Made by a program: the position numbers and the translations under genes. From assembly GCF_000336675.1 (NCBI RefSeq), contig NZ_AOMB01000033.1, forward strand, positions 86,507 through 150,506: a stretch of 64,000 bases of DNA, written 5' to 3'. Below the pieces are notes generated by a model that did not search any database, was not told where the DNA came from, and saw nothing but the letters and a program-made list of their open reading frames with translations. The DNA comes from Halococcus hamelinensis 100A6. GTDB taxonomy: Archaea; Halobacteriota; Halobacteria; Halobacteriales; Halococcaceae. Shown one piece after another: positions 16,856 to 26,797 of this stretch (position 1 is the stretch's first letter; every line of letters starts with the position of its first letter).

Positions 16856-18754
16856 GTGTGTTCAAATATTCCGCTCAATACCATACTCCCCGCTCAACTT
16901 CCGCCAATCACCGCTGGAATGGTTGTCGTGTTCGCGATTACTCTTCTCGCATTTGGATTGTTCGCAACCGAGCGGGTTCCAGTCGATGTTACCGCACTAC
17001 TTGTGTTGGTCGCGCTGATGGTGCTTGAACCCTGGACACAGATTTCCGCTGAAGAAGGCGTGGCGGGCTTTTCGAATAGTGCTACGATCACCGTACTCGC
17101 GATGTTCATTCTAAGCGCAGGGGTGAGCCGTACGGGCGCAGTCCAGCGTCTTGGCGCACGAATGGCAGCGTTCGCCGGCGATAGTGAACGACGACAGCTT
17201 CTCTCGGTGATATCGGTTGCTGGGCTGCCCTCAGGAGTTCTGAACAACACGCCGATCGTCGCCATGTTGATCCCCGTGGTTTCGGACCTCGCACGCGAAG
17301 GCCACACCTCGCCGTCAAAGCTCCTGATCCCGCTCTCATATGCATCGATGGTTGGTGGTATGCTCACGCTGATCGGGACCTCGACGAACCTCATTGCAAG
17401 CGATGTTTCGGCACGACTGCTTGGTCGACCATTTTCGATGTTCGAGTTTACAGGACTCGGAGTGATAGTCTTCCTCACCGGTGCTGGGTATCTCCTGTTT
17501 GTGGGTCATCGACTGATCCCCGAGCGAATCAGTGCTAGCGAAGGGCTGCTTGCAGAATATCGAATGAGTGAATACCTCACTGAGGTCGTAGTTACCGATA
17601 ACTCCCCCCTTGTAGGACGCACGATCGAAGCCATCAACGAGACACTCCCCTCTGATGTCGCTGTAATTCAGATACTTCGCAACGATCGGGAAGTTGAGAG
17701 GCCCGATACCGAGACCCAGATAAGAAACGGCGATGCACTTATCATCCGTGCTCGTCCTGAACGTCTCAAGCGCCTTGTCTCTACACAGGGACTTTCGATT
17801 GCCCCGATAGATGTCCCCGAAACGGTCCTTGATGGAGCGACAAACGGGGCGGTTGCAGATGCGAACGATCAGGGAGGAGCCACCGGTACAACTCACCGTT
17901 CACGAACCCTGGTTGAACTCGTAATCCCGACTGGTTCGTCGTTCGTAGGCGAGCGGGCAGCTGGGACACCATTGAAACGCGAATACGATACCGACCTTCT
18001 ATCGATTCGACGTGGAAGTGACCTCCTGCACCGCCGAATTGAGGGCCTCCTTCTCGATCGTGGGGATACTTTGCTTGTCCACGCGCCTACGGACACGCTC
18101 GAACAAATGGCAGCTGACCCGAATCTGATCGTCGCACACGAAATTCCCAATAAGGAGTATCGAACGGCAAAGCTTCCCCTTGCAGTCGGGATCGTGCTTA
18201 GTGTCGTAGGTCTTGCAGCGCTTGGCGTGCTCGACATCTTGGTTGCTGCGCTCGGTGGCGTGGTTGCGATGGTATTTGGAGGGGTACTCAAACCCGACGA
18301 ACTCTACGATGCGGTTGAGTGGGACGTCATCTTCCTGCTCGCGGGGTTGATTCCGTTGGGAACTGCATTTGCCGAAACCGGGGCTGCAAATCTGATTGGC
18401 GGGTTGGTCGCCGAAACTGCCGCCTACCTTCCGGTACTCGGTGTACTCTGGGTATTCTACGTTATCACAGCGCTCACGACTGCGGTAGTGAGCAATGCCG
18501 GGAGCGTTGTGCTCCTCGTCCCGATAGGAGTGGCGACTGCCGCCGAAATCGGTGCGAATCCGTTTGCGTTCGTGCTCGCAGTAACGTTTGCGGCGAGTGC
18601 CGATTTCATGACGCCAATTGGCTATCAGACTAACTTGCTAGTGTACGGTCCTGGGGGCTACCGGTTTACTGATTATACTCGGGTTGGTGCACCGCTGCAG
18701 GTAGTGCTCTCGATCGTCACAGTCCTTGGGATCGCTACACTATGGGGAGTATAG
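16856..18754 (+). CDS. SLC13-family permease with two RCK_C domains
   Basis: A 632-residue inner-membrane transporter of the DASS/ArsB fold. Two membrane halves flank a cytoplasmic insert with two RCK_C (TrkA-C) domains at about residues 230-310 and 345-425. The repeat hairpins carry SGVLNNTPIVAMLIPVV and VVSNAGSVVLLVPIGV, the family's Asn-containing ion and substrate sites. Members move sulfate, dicarboxylates or related anions. GTG 16856 keeps the leader ILPAQLPPITAGM, also present in the broken paralog at 44250-45367; ATG 16919 is an alternative. The substrate is not predictable from sequence. Confidence 0.88.
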   Translation: MCSNIPLNTILPAQLPPITAGMVVVFAITLLAFGLFATERVPVDVTALLVLVALMVLEPWTQISAEEGVAGFSNSATITVLAMFILSAGVSRTGAVQRLGARMAAFAGDSERRQLLSVISVAGLPSGVLNNTPIVAMLIPVVSDLAREGHTSPSKLLIPLSYASMVGGMLTLIGTSTNLIASDVSARLLGRPFSMFEFTGLGVIVFLTGAGYLLFVGHRLIPERISASEGLLAEYRMSEYLTEVVVTDNSPLVGRTIEAINETLPSDVAVIQILRNDREVERPDTETQIRNGDALIIRARPERLKRLVSTQGLSIAPIDVPETVLDGATNGAVADANDQGGATGTTHRSRTLVELVIPTGSSFVGERAAGTPLKREYDTDLLSIRRGSDLLHRRIEGLLLDRGDTLLVHAPTDTLEQMAADPNLIVAHEIPNKEYRTAKLPLAVGIVLSVVGLAALGVLDILVAALGGVVAMVFGGVLKPDELYDAVEWDVIFLLAGLIPLGTAFAETGAANLIGGLVAETAAYLPVLGVLWVFYVITALTTAVVSNAGSVVLLVPIGVATAAEIGANPFAFVLAVTFAASADFMTPIGYQTNLLVYGPGGYRFTDYTRVGAPLQVVLSIVTVLGIATLWGV

Positions 18755-19198
18755 AACGACCGCAGGTATGGCATATCACTCGCGTGTATATCCAGAATCG
18801 CACTGCTCTCAACGCGCACCTTGCGGCCACACTAAAGGGGTACTCGCACACTACCTAAGAGCATCTTAGCTACGAAGACGAATCACCGCAATCTGGTCAT
18901 GAAGTGCTGAAATATATCCTTTTGGGAGGTGATCGGTTCACAATACTGTTCTTTACAAGGGAATCCGTATCTATATCATGCAGAGGGATGTAACATGCAG
19001 TTGCCACTGGAATCGGATAGAGAGAACATTGGCGCGAAGCGAGATTAAATCTCTTCTGCGACGTAATAGTTGTCTCTCCCGAGGTCTGCGCCGGTTACCG
19101 AGCCCACTGTTTAAGAACACAAATCGAGTACCACCCTTATGGACGGAACACGTCGCGTCCGATCAGATGGGACCCACAGATCCCGAGAGGCTTAATCT
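18755..19198. other. Intergenic region
   Basis: About 440 bp with no convincing coding sequence; an A+T-rich patch at about 18910-18980 may carry promoter elements. The sequence becomes sharply more G+C-rich at the start of the MFS gene. Confidence 0.35.
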
Positions 19199-20668
19199 GT
19201 GGAGGAGCGAGAACGGCGATTTGCAACCATCGGCGTGCTGGTCGGTATCTTCCTCGCCGCGGTCGACGGCACCGTCGTGACGACCGCGATGCCGACGGTC
19301 GTCGCCGCGCTCGGCGGGCTCGAGCTCTACCCGTGGGTGTTCACCTCGTATATGCTGTTTACCGCGGTGACGATGCCGTTGTTCGGTCGGCTGGCCGACA
19401 CCTACGGCCGGAAGAAGCTCTTCTACGTCGGGATCACCACCTTCGTCGCCGGCAGCGTGCTCTCGGGGGCGGCCGGCAGCATGGCCGAACTCGTCGCCTT
19501 CCGTGCGGTCCAGGGTATCGGCGGCGGGGCGATGCTCGCGCTTCCCTACACCATCCTCGGCGTGATCTACCCGCCCGACCGTCGTGGCTGGGCCATCGGG
19601 CTCGGCGGTTCAGTCTGGGGCGTTGCGAGCGTGCTCGGCCCGCCGCTTGGCTACGCGATCGTCTCGACGCTCGGCTGGCGCTGGGTCTTCTACGTGAACG
19701 TTCCCGTCGGGATCGTTGCAGTCGCGTTCATTGCGACCACGCTCGAGGAAACGACGGGTGCGGCCACAGGCGATATCGACTATGCAGGGGCACTCACCAT
19801 CACGGTGGGGGTCGGCGCGATCTTGGTCGGTCTCGAACTACTCACGACGCGACCGCTTGCTGCCGGCGTCGCAGTCGCGATCGGCCTCGCCGCGCTCGGT
19901 GGCTTCTATCTCGCCGAACGACGGGCCAGGGAGCCGATCATCCCGCTGGTACTGTTCGGGGATCGAACCTTCCTCGCTACTATCACCGCCGGCTTCCTCA
20001 CGAGCTTCGTGGTCTTCGCCGGGCTGACGTATATCCCGCTGTTCGTCCAGAGCGTTCACGGCGGCGCGAACAGCTCGGCGATCGCGGTCGTGGCGATCTC
20101 GGTCGGTTGGTCGGGTATGAGCGTACTTGCAGGCCGTGCAACCGAACGCATCGGCGAACGCCGGCTCTCGATCGTCGGCACAGCCTGTATCGTGGTGAGT
20201 TTCGCCGCAGGAGCGTTCTGGACACCCGCAACGTCGCTCATCGTGATCGTCGCTGTATCATTCGTCATGGGTGTCGGCATGGGGACGGTGACGCCACCAT
20301 TGCTCACTGTCATCCAGAACCACCTTGGAACCGAGCAGATGGGGCTCGCGACCTCCTCCCAGCAGTTCTTCCGCCAGCTCGGCGGCGCGATGGGCGTATC
20401 CATACTCGGTTTCGTAATTACGACGCTCGCGCGCGAGCAACTCGCTGCCGTCCCCGGTGTGTCGACGCTGGGCGACCTCCAACGCGTCCTGTTCGAGACG
20501 AACACGCCCCCGGCGGGGGCGGCCGCTGCATTAGCGAGCGGGCTCTCGTCGGCATTCGTCATTTCGGCGGTCATCGGGGTCGGTGCGCTCGTGGCCGTCT
20601 TCGGGCTCCCGCGAGGGGAGAGCGGGAGTAACGCAAACTCCGAGCAAGCCGATCCCGCCACGGACTGA
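19199..20668 (+). CDS. MFS exporter, DHA2 (EmrB/QacA-like) family
   Basis: A 489-residue transporter with 14 predicted membrane helices. Conserved motifs are LAAVDGTVVTTAMPTVVAAL in TM1, GRLADTYGRKKLFYVG (motif A, loop 2-3), RAVQGIGGGAMLALPYTILG (motif B) and LGPPLGYAIVSTLGWRWVFY (motif C and following). Such proteins expel drugs or toxic compounds by proton antiport. An in-frame stop lies two codons before GTG 19199, so GTG is the earliest start. The gene is more G+C-rich than its neighbours, suggesting a different history or better preservation. Confidence 0.92.
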   Translation: MEERERRFATIGVLVGIFLAAVDGTVVTTAMPTVVAALGGLELYPWVFTSYMLFTAVTMPLFGRLADTYGRKKLFYVGITTFVAGSVLSGAAGSMAELVAFRAVQGIGGGAMLALPYTILGVIYPPDRRGWAIGLGGSVWGVASVLGPPLGYAIVSTLGWRWVFYVNVPVGIVAVAFIATTLEETTGAATGDIDYAGALTITVGVGAILVGLELLTTRPLAAGVAVAIGLAALGGFYLAERRAREPIIPLVLFGDRTFLATITAGFLTSFVVFAGLTYIPLFVQSVHGGANSSAIAVVAISVGWSGMSVLAGRATERIGERRLSIVGTACIVVSFAAGAFWTPATSLIVIVAVSFVMGVGMGTVTPPLLTVIQNHLGTEQMGLATSSQQFFRQLGGAMGVSILGFVITTLAREQLAAVPGVSTLGDLQRVLFETNTPPAGAAAALASGLSSAFVISAVIGVGALVAVFGLPRGESGSNANSEQADPATD

Positions 20669-20814
20669 CGAGTTCAGAGTAGCAAGACCCATTTGTTCAG
20701 TCGGGGATTGAACGACAGCCAACTCCTCACACTCAGAGAGTCGAGCTGGAACGGAGTCGGACAAGGAGACAGAAACACTATACGTCGCTGACCAGTAGGT
20801 CAGCAATAGCTCAG

Positions 20815-21340
20815 TCGGATGGACAGCACGGTTTTCGTTCGCTGCCGATCGGGATCACGAGTCGAGAGAACCCACTCGAACCGTTTGAATGGTATGCCCA
20901 GATGCGCCAAGAGGCACCGGTTCACTACGATGCGGACCGTGAGATGTGGGACGTATTCCGGTACGCCGATGTACAGCGAGTGATCACCGAAGACGAGACC
21001 GTCAGCTCGGATCGGATAGTTCCTGTTTCGGAGCCATCGGAGACGGACGTCCCCGAGCAGCTGGCGAGGAACATGCTCGACATCGATCCGCCCGAACACG
21101 ACCGGCTGCGAGGCTTTGTCGACGAACGGTTTCGACCCCGTACGATTCAAGAGAAGCGGCCACTCGTCGAACAGGCGGCTGCTGACGTTCTCGACACTAT
21201 CGAAATCGATACGAGCGGAGCGGAAGCGACATTCGACCTCGTCTCGGAGTTTGCGTATCCGGTTCCAGTCACGGTAATCGCTGCTCTACTCGACATACCG
21301 ACCACTGACCGCGAACAATTCAGGCAGTGGATGGGCTCCT
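20815..21340 (+). pseudogene. Cytochrome P450, N-terminal fragment
   Basis: The frame encodes PIGITSRENPLEPFEWYAQM, VWDVFRYADVQRV-like sequence (here WDVFRYADVQRVI), the P450 motif IDPPEHDRLRGFVDERFRPR and VPVTVIAALLDIPTTDREQF. After about 175 residues it passes into unrelated sequence near 21345. The I-helix, ExxR and heme-Cys regions are absent downstream. There is no clear ATG at the N-terminus either. It cannot bind heme and is a relic. Confidence 0.8.
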
Positions 21341-21524
21341 CATCCCCTTTCCGCACTGCTCACAGTTCTCTATACCTTGCTGCAGGTTGGTTTCGGTGTC
21401 TTCTGGCACGACACCCATCCATGCCTAACGACCACACATATATAAGAATATCCGATTATCGCGGTCCCTGACTGATCAGATATTGGGATATCTACTTCTA
21501 AATATTAGCTATTGTTCTACAGCG

Positions 21525-22853
21525 TTACTCATTCGGTAGTTCTGTCTCTGAAGCTTCATAGCTAGGTAGTGTGTTTGACTGAGAGCGAACAAACGACGAT
21601 TTCGCGTGTCCATCAAGTCGCTCAATAGTAGACTGTCTTGTCGCCCATGGTTCAAGGTCGGACACTCCCTCATCTGAGACCTCCTGATACGTTTGCTTTT
21701 TTACCACCGCATGAACCGACAGCCCATTTGTGTGTCTTGCACTACGTTGGGTTGGCAAAGTGTGGTTTGTCCCAATGAGTTTGTCCGAAAACACGTTCGC
21801 TGTATTTTCCCCAAGAAATAGGGTTCCAAAGTTCCGAAGGTCATCTAGCAGTTCTCGAGGTGCTTCAGTATGGACTTCGACGTGTTCTACTGCCAATTCA
21901 TTCGCGATTGTAACTGCTTCATCCATGTTCTCTGCAAGAGCCACAATACCCATCTGCTCCCATGCATCACGGGCAATCTCCGCAGTTTCAAGATTTCCGA
22001 GTTGATCCTCTACTTCGCCGATAACTGCTTCTCCGATTGCAGTGGATGTCGTGACTAAAAGCGGACGAGCAGACGTATCATGTTCAGCCTGCGCTAGCAA
22101 ATCCGCCGCAATGAGTTCAGCATCCGCTGTATCATCGGCAAGTACGAGAATTTCGCTTGGACCAGCGAGAAGATCGATACCGACCGTTCCAAACAACTGA
22201 CGCTTTGCTTCGGTAACAAATGCATTACCCGGGCCGAGAAGCTTGTCTACAGCGGTCACTTCATCCGTGCCATGAGCCATTGCGGCAACCGCCTGTGCGC
22301 CACCCATAACAAAGATTTCGTCCGCTCCAGCTTCCATGGCTCCGTAGACGACTGCTGGATGAGGAAGACCATCCTCTTGTGGTGGTGTCGATACCACAAT
22401 ACGTTCAACACCAGCGACTGCTGGTGGGACGACCGTCATAAGTGCTGATGAGAGAAGTGGATACTCACCACCAGGAACATACGAACCGACTCGTTCAATA
22501 GGTACAAGTTTCTGTCCTAAGACGACACCGTCTCCGAGAGACATCTCGAATTCGTTGATACTCTCGAGCTGTGCTTCGGCGAACGTTTGAATCCGATCCA
22601 AACTGTGGTCGATGATTCGCTTCTCTTCTTCACTAACCCGACCGATTGCGTCTGAACGCTCTTCTTTAGTCAGCTGGTTTTGGTCACGGGAGATATCGTC
22701 GAACCTCCTTGTGTAATCCAGAACAGCGTTGTCACCGTCTGAACGCACTGCTTCGATGATATCCTCCACCGTTTCTCTGACATCAGCCGAAACGGTCGGC
22801 GTCTCCAAGGGGTCTTCTCGAGCCCGTTTCAAGTACTCCATAGGTAGGTTCAT
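21525..22853 (-). CDS. HisD-family (histidinol dehydrogenase-like) dehydrogenase
   Basis: A 442-residue cytoplasmic NAD- and zinc-dependent dehydrogenase. Visible features are GSYVPGGEYPLLSSALM, LLGPGNAFVTEAKRQLFG, DLLAGPSEI, LLAQAEHD (metal Gln/His), NELAVEHVEVHTE (catalytic Glu-His) and GTNHTLPT, with a final His in LDGHAKSS. All active-site positions are present. Because it lies at the edge of a 5-oxoproline-type cassette and opposite an amino-acid permease, it may act on another amino alcohol, as HpsN does, and not in histidine synthesis. That substrate shift is inferred. Confidence 0.85.
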   Translation of the reverse strand: MNLPMEYLKRAREDPLETPTVSADVRETVEDIIEAVRSDGDNAVLDYTRRFDDISRDQNQLTKEERSDAIGRVSEEEKRIIDHSLDRIQTFAEAQLESINEFEMSLGDGVVLGQKLVPIERVGSYVPGGEYPLLSSALMTVVPPAVAGVERIVVSTPPQEDGLPHPAVVYGAMEAGADEIFVMGGAQAVAAMAHGTDEVTAVDKLLGPGNAFVTEAKRQLFGTVGIDLLAGPSEILVLADDTADAELIAADLLAQAEHDTSARPLLVTTSTAIGEAVIGEVEDQLGNLETAEIARDAWEQMGIVALAENMDEAVTIANELAVEHVEVHTEAPRELLDDLRNFGTLFLGENTANVFSDKLIGTNHTLPTQRSARHTNGLSVHAVVKKQTYQEVSDEGVSDLEPWATRQSTIERLDGHAKSSFVRSQSNTLPSYEASETELPNE

Positions 22854-23009
22854 CGTCCACTCACAGTTTATGTCTTATCAATAATCCGAGTCGGGCACTC
22901 CTGATAGAATTTGGTCCTATTTTCACACAAATTGTGGGACATATCTCAGAGAATGAAGATAGTGTTGTAGGAAGTTTTATTGCTGTGGTGTCAGCTGGTA
23001 TGAGACAGA

Positions 23010-24398
23010 ATGTCTAAGACAAGCAAGAGTGGTCTAAGCAAGGCGTTATCCACACCAGAGATGCTAATACTGGGGCTTGGAGCGATGATCGGATGGGGAT
23101 GGATTATTTTGACTGGGACGTGGGTCAACGATGCTGGGGCAATGGGTGCAATCGCTGCATTCGTGCTTGGGACAGTGCTTGTCAGTGTAATCGCTGTCGT
23201 ATATGGAGAACTAGCCTCAGCAATGCCATTCGTTGGTGGAGAACATGCGTACAGTCTTCGGGCCCTCGGTCCAGTAGGTTCGTTCGTATGTACGTGGGCG
23301 ATCATATTCGGTTACGTAACTGTAGTAGCTTTTGAGGCAGTTGCCCTCCCCTCGGCATTCTCCTATCTCATTCCTGGTTTCAACACGCTACCACTTTGGA
23401 CCGTTGCAGGTGAGACTGTCTACGGTAGTTGGGTTCTTGTCGGCCTACTGGGAATGCTGCTAGTTACATATCTGAACTATCGCGGCATCCGCTTTGCAGC
23501 GCAGTTCCAGATAGTGTTGACAGTCGTGATTGCGCTCGCTGGCATTGTTCTTCTCATTGGCGGGGTCACTAACGGGGAACCGTCACCGGACCCAGCTTTC
23601 ATTGGAGGAGCAGCGGGCGTGTTCTCGGTCGTGCTTGCGATACCCTTCATGTTTGTTGGATTCGATGTGATTCCACAGCTCGCCGAGGAAGCAGATATGT
23701 CGCCGCGCATGGTCGGCCGAATTATTACGGTTGCTGTGCTACTAGCTGCGGTATTTTACATCGCGGTCATTTGGGGGGCCGGCAGAGCACTGCCAGGAGC
23801 AGCACTTGCAGAGAGCCCACTTCCAGCAGCAGCAGCGCTCTCGGCACTTTACGATAGTGTTCTCGTTGGGCGGATTATGGCCTTAGCCGGCATCGCTGGC
23901 ATCTTGACCAGTTGGAATGCGATGGTTATTGGTGCAAGCCGAGCGATGTTTGCCCTCGCTGATTCCGGAATGCTACCCGAATCCCTCTCTTCGCTTCATC
24001 CTGAGTATAACACACCGACAAAGGCGATTCTACTCGTCGGAGGGATTTCAGGACTAGCACCGTTCTTCGGCGAGGGAATGCTCAATTGGGCGGTGAATGC
24101 AGGTGGACTCGGTATTGTCGTCGCATGGTTCTTAGTTACTGTCTCCTTCCTCCTTCTTCGGTATCGAGAGCCAGCGATGGAGCGCCCGTACAAAGTGCCT
24201 GCTGGGAAAGCTGTTGGAGTCTTCGCGCTTGTCCTCAGTGCATTCTTCGTTTATCTATATCTACCAACCGGCGCTTCAGCATTGGTATGGCCGTACGAGT
24301 GGGCAATCGTGTTTATGTGGGGACTGTTAGGAGTCGTTCTGTATGCCGTCTCTACTGGCGAGTCACGTGACACCGCTGAAGATGTAAGCGATTTGTAG
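23010..24398 (+). CDS. APC-superfamily amino acid permease
   Basis: A 462-residue protein with 12 predicted membrane helices. The start of TM1 carries LILGLGAMIGWGWIILTGTW, the unwound Gly-rich substrate site of APC transporters. VGGEHAYSLRALGP and FVGFDVIPQLAEEA are also conserved. A TATA-like TTTTATTG at about 22976 lies roughly 35 bp upstream of the ATG. The gene is divergent from the HisD-like gene and points into the pxp genes, so uptake of 5-oxoproline, an amino acid or a relative is plausible. Confidence 0.88.
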   Translation: MSKTSKSGLSKALSTPEMLILGLGAMIGWGWIILTGTWVNDAGAMGAIAAFVLGTVLVSVIAVVYGELASAMPFVGGEHAYSLRALGPVGSFVCTWAIIFGYVTVVAFEAVALPSAFSYLIPGFNTLPLWTVAGETVYGSWVLVGLLGMLLVTYLNYRGIRFAAQFQIVLTVVIALAGIVLLIGGVTNGEPSPDPAFIGGAAGVFSVVLAIPFMFVGFDVIPQLAEEADMSPRMVGRIITVAVLLAAVFYIAVIWGAGRALPGAALAESPLPAAAALSALYDSVLVGRIMALAGIAGILTSWNAMVIGASRAMFALADSGMLPESLSSLHPEYNTPTKAILLVGGISGLAPFFGEGMLNWAVNAGGLGIVVAWFLVTVSFLLLRYREPAMERPYKVPAGKAVGVFALVLSAFFVYLYLPTGASALVWPYEWAIVFMWGLLGVVLYAVSTGESRDTAEDVSDL

Positions 24399-24509
24399 CA
24401 TATATCCGGCCTATGTAGTGACTTGATCTATGGCCGTTCTCAAATCCAATAGCAATCAACCAGACGACCAGTACCTATACATACGGAACTCTCGTTGTGG
24501 AACGGTAGC

Positions 24510-25412
24510 ATGTCGGTTGATCAGATAACGCCTGTCGAGTTACCAGAGCCGCGATACGAGTACGGTGGCGACGACCACGTATTCGTGGAACTTGCTGAGG
24601 AGATGAGCTTCACAGCGAATTTCAAGGCGATGGCGATCACACAGCAGGTTGCCGAACGCGACATCGATGGCATCGTCGAGAACTGCCCATCGAACGCTTC
24701 GTACATGCTCCGAATCGATCCGGATGTTATCCACCCAGACGACGTCATCGCGGAGCTCAAATCCATCGAAACGGATGTCAGCGTCGAGGACTATAGCTGG
24801 GAGTCACGCATCATCGATGTCCCCGTCCTCTTCGAGGACCCTTGGACGCATGAGACGGTTATGAATTTCCGCGAGCGCCATCAAGACCCGGACGCAACCG
24901 ACCTTGAGTACTCCGCGGAACTCAATGGCTACAACGACGTCGACTCGTTCATTGACGCATTCGTCGGGGCACCACACATGGTAACGATGGTTGGGTTCGT
25001 TCCAGGTCTCCCGTGGTGTTTCCAGATGGTTCCACGAGAACAGCAACTGGAGGTTCCAAAGTATGTCGAACCACGAACACAGACACCAAGTCGTGCCGTC
25101 GGCTTTGGCGGCGCATTCTCCGTTATCTACCCGGTTGAGGGTGCGGGTGGGTACCAGCTATACGGTCGGACACCAGTCGAAGTCCTTGATGTTGACCAAG
25201 CACTCCCGAACTTCGAGGAGTCGATGGTGCTTCCGAACCCCGGTGACATCATTCGGTACCGACGGATCAACCGTGACGAGTACGACGAGATCCGAGCCGC
25301 CATCGAAGACGGGACGTATGAGTTCGAGATGGCCGACGTGACGTTCTCACCGGAGGAGTTCTTCGAAGCGCCAGCTGATTACAACACGCGGTTAGTGGAG
25401 GGGTTAGAGTGA
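24510..25412 (+). CDS. pxpB: 5-oxoprolinase subunit B / KipI family
   Basis: A 300-residue protein of the KipI/AHS1 family with the signature MVGFVPGLPWCFQM and the downstream SRAVGFGGAFSVIYPVEGAG, both facing the active site with PxpC. PxpB and PxpC together activate the lactam and PxpA hydrolyses it, with ATP. AHS1 also forms part of urea carboxylase. An N-terminal extension of about 50 residues is longer than in short KipI proteins. It overlaps pxpC by 4 nt. Confidence 0.88.
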   Translation: MSVDQITPVELPEPRYEYGGDDHVFVELAEEMSFTANFKAMAITQQVAERDIDGIVENCPSNASYMLRIDPDVIHPDDVIAELKSIETDVSVEDYSWESRIIDVPVLFEDPWTHETVMNFRERHQDPDATDLEYSAELNGYNDVDSFIDAFVGAPHMVTMVGFVPGLPWCFQMVPREQQLEVPKYVEPRTQTPSRAVGFGGAFSVIYPVEGAGGYQLYGRTPVEVLDVDQALPNFEESMVLPNPGDIIRYRRINRDEYDEIRAAIEDGTYEFEMADVTFSPEEFFEAPADYNTRLVEGLE

Positions 25413-26380
25413 TCGAGATCCGAAACGGCGGCGTAGCGAGCACGATACAGGACACAGGCCGCAGCGGCCATTACCACATTGGAATGCCGCCATCAGGCGC
25501 AATGGACCCTTATGCGCATACGGTCGCGAACGCCCTCGTTGGCAATAAGAAGGAAGCGGCAACTGTCGAGATGACCTATCAAGGCATCACAGCCGTATTC
25601 AACGAGGATACGGTCGTGGCTGTGACAGGGGCAGACGTCTCCCCTACGGTCGACGGTGACCCGGTCGGTATGTGGGAGGCGGTCGCCGTTGAGGCCGGCG
25701 ACGAACTCGACATGGGGTTCGCTACGAGCGGTGCGCGGGCCTACCTCGCAGTTGCGGGCGGTATCGACGTTCCAGAGATCATGGGCAGCCAGTCGACCTA
25801 CACGCTCGTCGGCATTGGGGGCCACGAGGGGCGTACACTAGAGTCGGGTGACGAACTTCCTGTCGGGACGCCATCCGATGGTCTGGCGGACCTCAAGGAC
25901 CGTGCACTCCCTCATGAGATGGTACCTGAGTACGCCGATGAGGAGACGGTCCGGATCATCCTCGGGTTGACGGACTACCGACTGACAGACGAGAGCCGTG
26001 AGGCGCTTTGTACGGAGGAGTGGACGGTCACCCCGGAGGCCGACCGCGTCGGCTATCGACTTGATGGCCCGGACATCGAGTTCGTGGAGCGCGAGCAACC
26101 ATTTGGGGCGGGCCCGGATCCATCAAACGTCGTCGACCTTGGCTACCCAGTCGGATCGATACAGGTCCCCCAGAAACCGATCGTGCTTATGCAGGACGCG
26201 GTCACGGGCGGTGGGTATGCAACGGTCGGGACCGTGATTAGCCCAGATCGTGGCGTGCTCGCACAACGACAGACACACGATTCAGTCTATTTCGAATCCG
26301 TTGACGTTGAGGAGGCACTCGACGCACGGGACACCGCAGCCACGTATCTCGAGGAAGCGACAGATGCGATCCGAGACTAG
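25409..26380 (+). CDS. pxpC: 5-oxoprolinase subunit C / KipA-type biotin-dependent carboxyltransferase
   Basis: This 323-residue AHS2-domain protein starts at GTG 25409 inside the pxpB stop. Signature sequences are ASTIQDTGRSGHYHIGMPPS followed by GAMDPYAHTVANALVG near the N-terminus, and PQKPIVLMQDAVTGGGYATV toward the end. In urea carboxylase AHS2 lies between AHS1 and the biotin carrier; here it is a separate polypeptide in the same order. It probably works with the small biotin carrier immediately downstream. Confidence 0.9.
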   Translation: MIEIRNGGVASTIQDTGRSGHYHIGMPPSGAMDPYAHTVANALVGNKKEAATVEMTYQGITAVFNEDTVVAVTGADVSPTVDGDPVGMWEAVAVEAGDELDMGFATSGARAYLAVAGGIDVPEIMGSQSTYTLVGIGGHEGRTLESGDELPVGTPSDGLADLKDRALPHEMVPEYADEETVRIILGLTDYRLTDESREALCTEEWTVTPEADRVGYRLDGPDIEFVEREQPFGAGPDPSNVVDLGYPVGSIQVPQKPIVLMQDAVTGGGYATVGTVISPDRGVLAQRQTHDSVYFESVDVEEALDARDTAATYLEEATDAIRD

Positions 26381-26450
26381 CGGGTAGTCTCGGACAAAAC
26401 CACCACAAATACTATGCGTCCAGAACGTCGTCCAGAGTATAGCGATTACA

Positions 26451-26693
26451 ATGTCAAACGAAACCACAATAAACGCGCCGATGCCGGGGATATTCTACCG
26501 ACAATCGGACCCGGATGATCCGCCATTCGCCGAGGAGGGCGACACCGTTGAGGAGGGCGATGTGATCGGTCTCGTCGAAGTCATGAAGAACTACCACGAG
26601 ATCCAGGCGGACAGTGCGGGAACCGTCACAGCGTTCCTTGTGGAGAACGAAGGGGAAATCACGGCCGACCAACCTATTGCTGAGCTAGAGTAG
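26451..26693 (+). CDS. Stand-alone biotin carboxyl carrier protein
   Basis: An 80-residue biotinyl domain: INAPMPGIFYRQSDPDDPPF, then EEGDVIGLVEVMKNYHEI, where the Lys in EVMKN is the biotin site. The usual Ala-Met-Lys-Met is Val-Met-Lys-Asn, a variant I associate with carriers linked to pxp genes. There is no long Pro/Ala linker as in acetyl-CoA carboxylase. It sits between pxpC and pxpA. No biotin ligase is in the window. Confidence 0.88.
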   Translation: MSNETTINAPMPGIFYRQSDPDDPPFAEEGDTVEEGDVIGLVEVMKNYHEIQADSAGTVTAFLVENEGEITADQPIAELE

Positions 26694-26797
26694 GGGTTTG
26701 GGATGGCCAACCTGTAGGTTGGACTCGATCCGATTACTGAGCCTGTCACTGTACATTCGCCGCAAGTACTATGTTAGTTTGAGACACAAGCGAAGCC

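Noticed and set aside
19333-20631. 432-codon frame inside the MFS gene
   Set aside because: It is an arginine-rich shadow of the real MFS frame, which shows all family motifs.
20902-21471. P450 as an intact short protein
   Set aside because: No heme-binding Cys region or I-helix in any frame downstream, so it cannot be functional.
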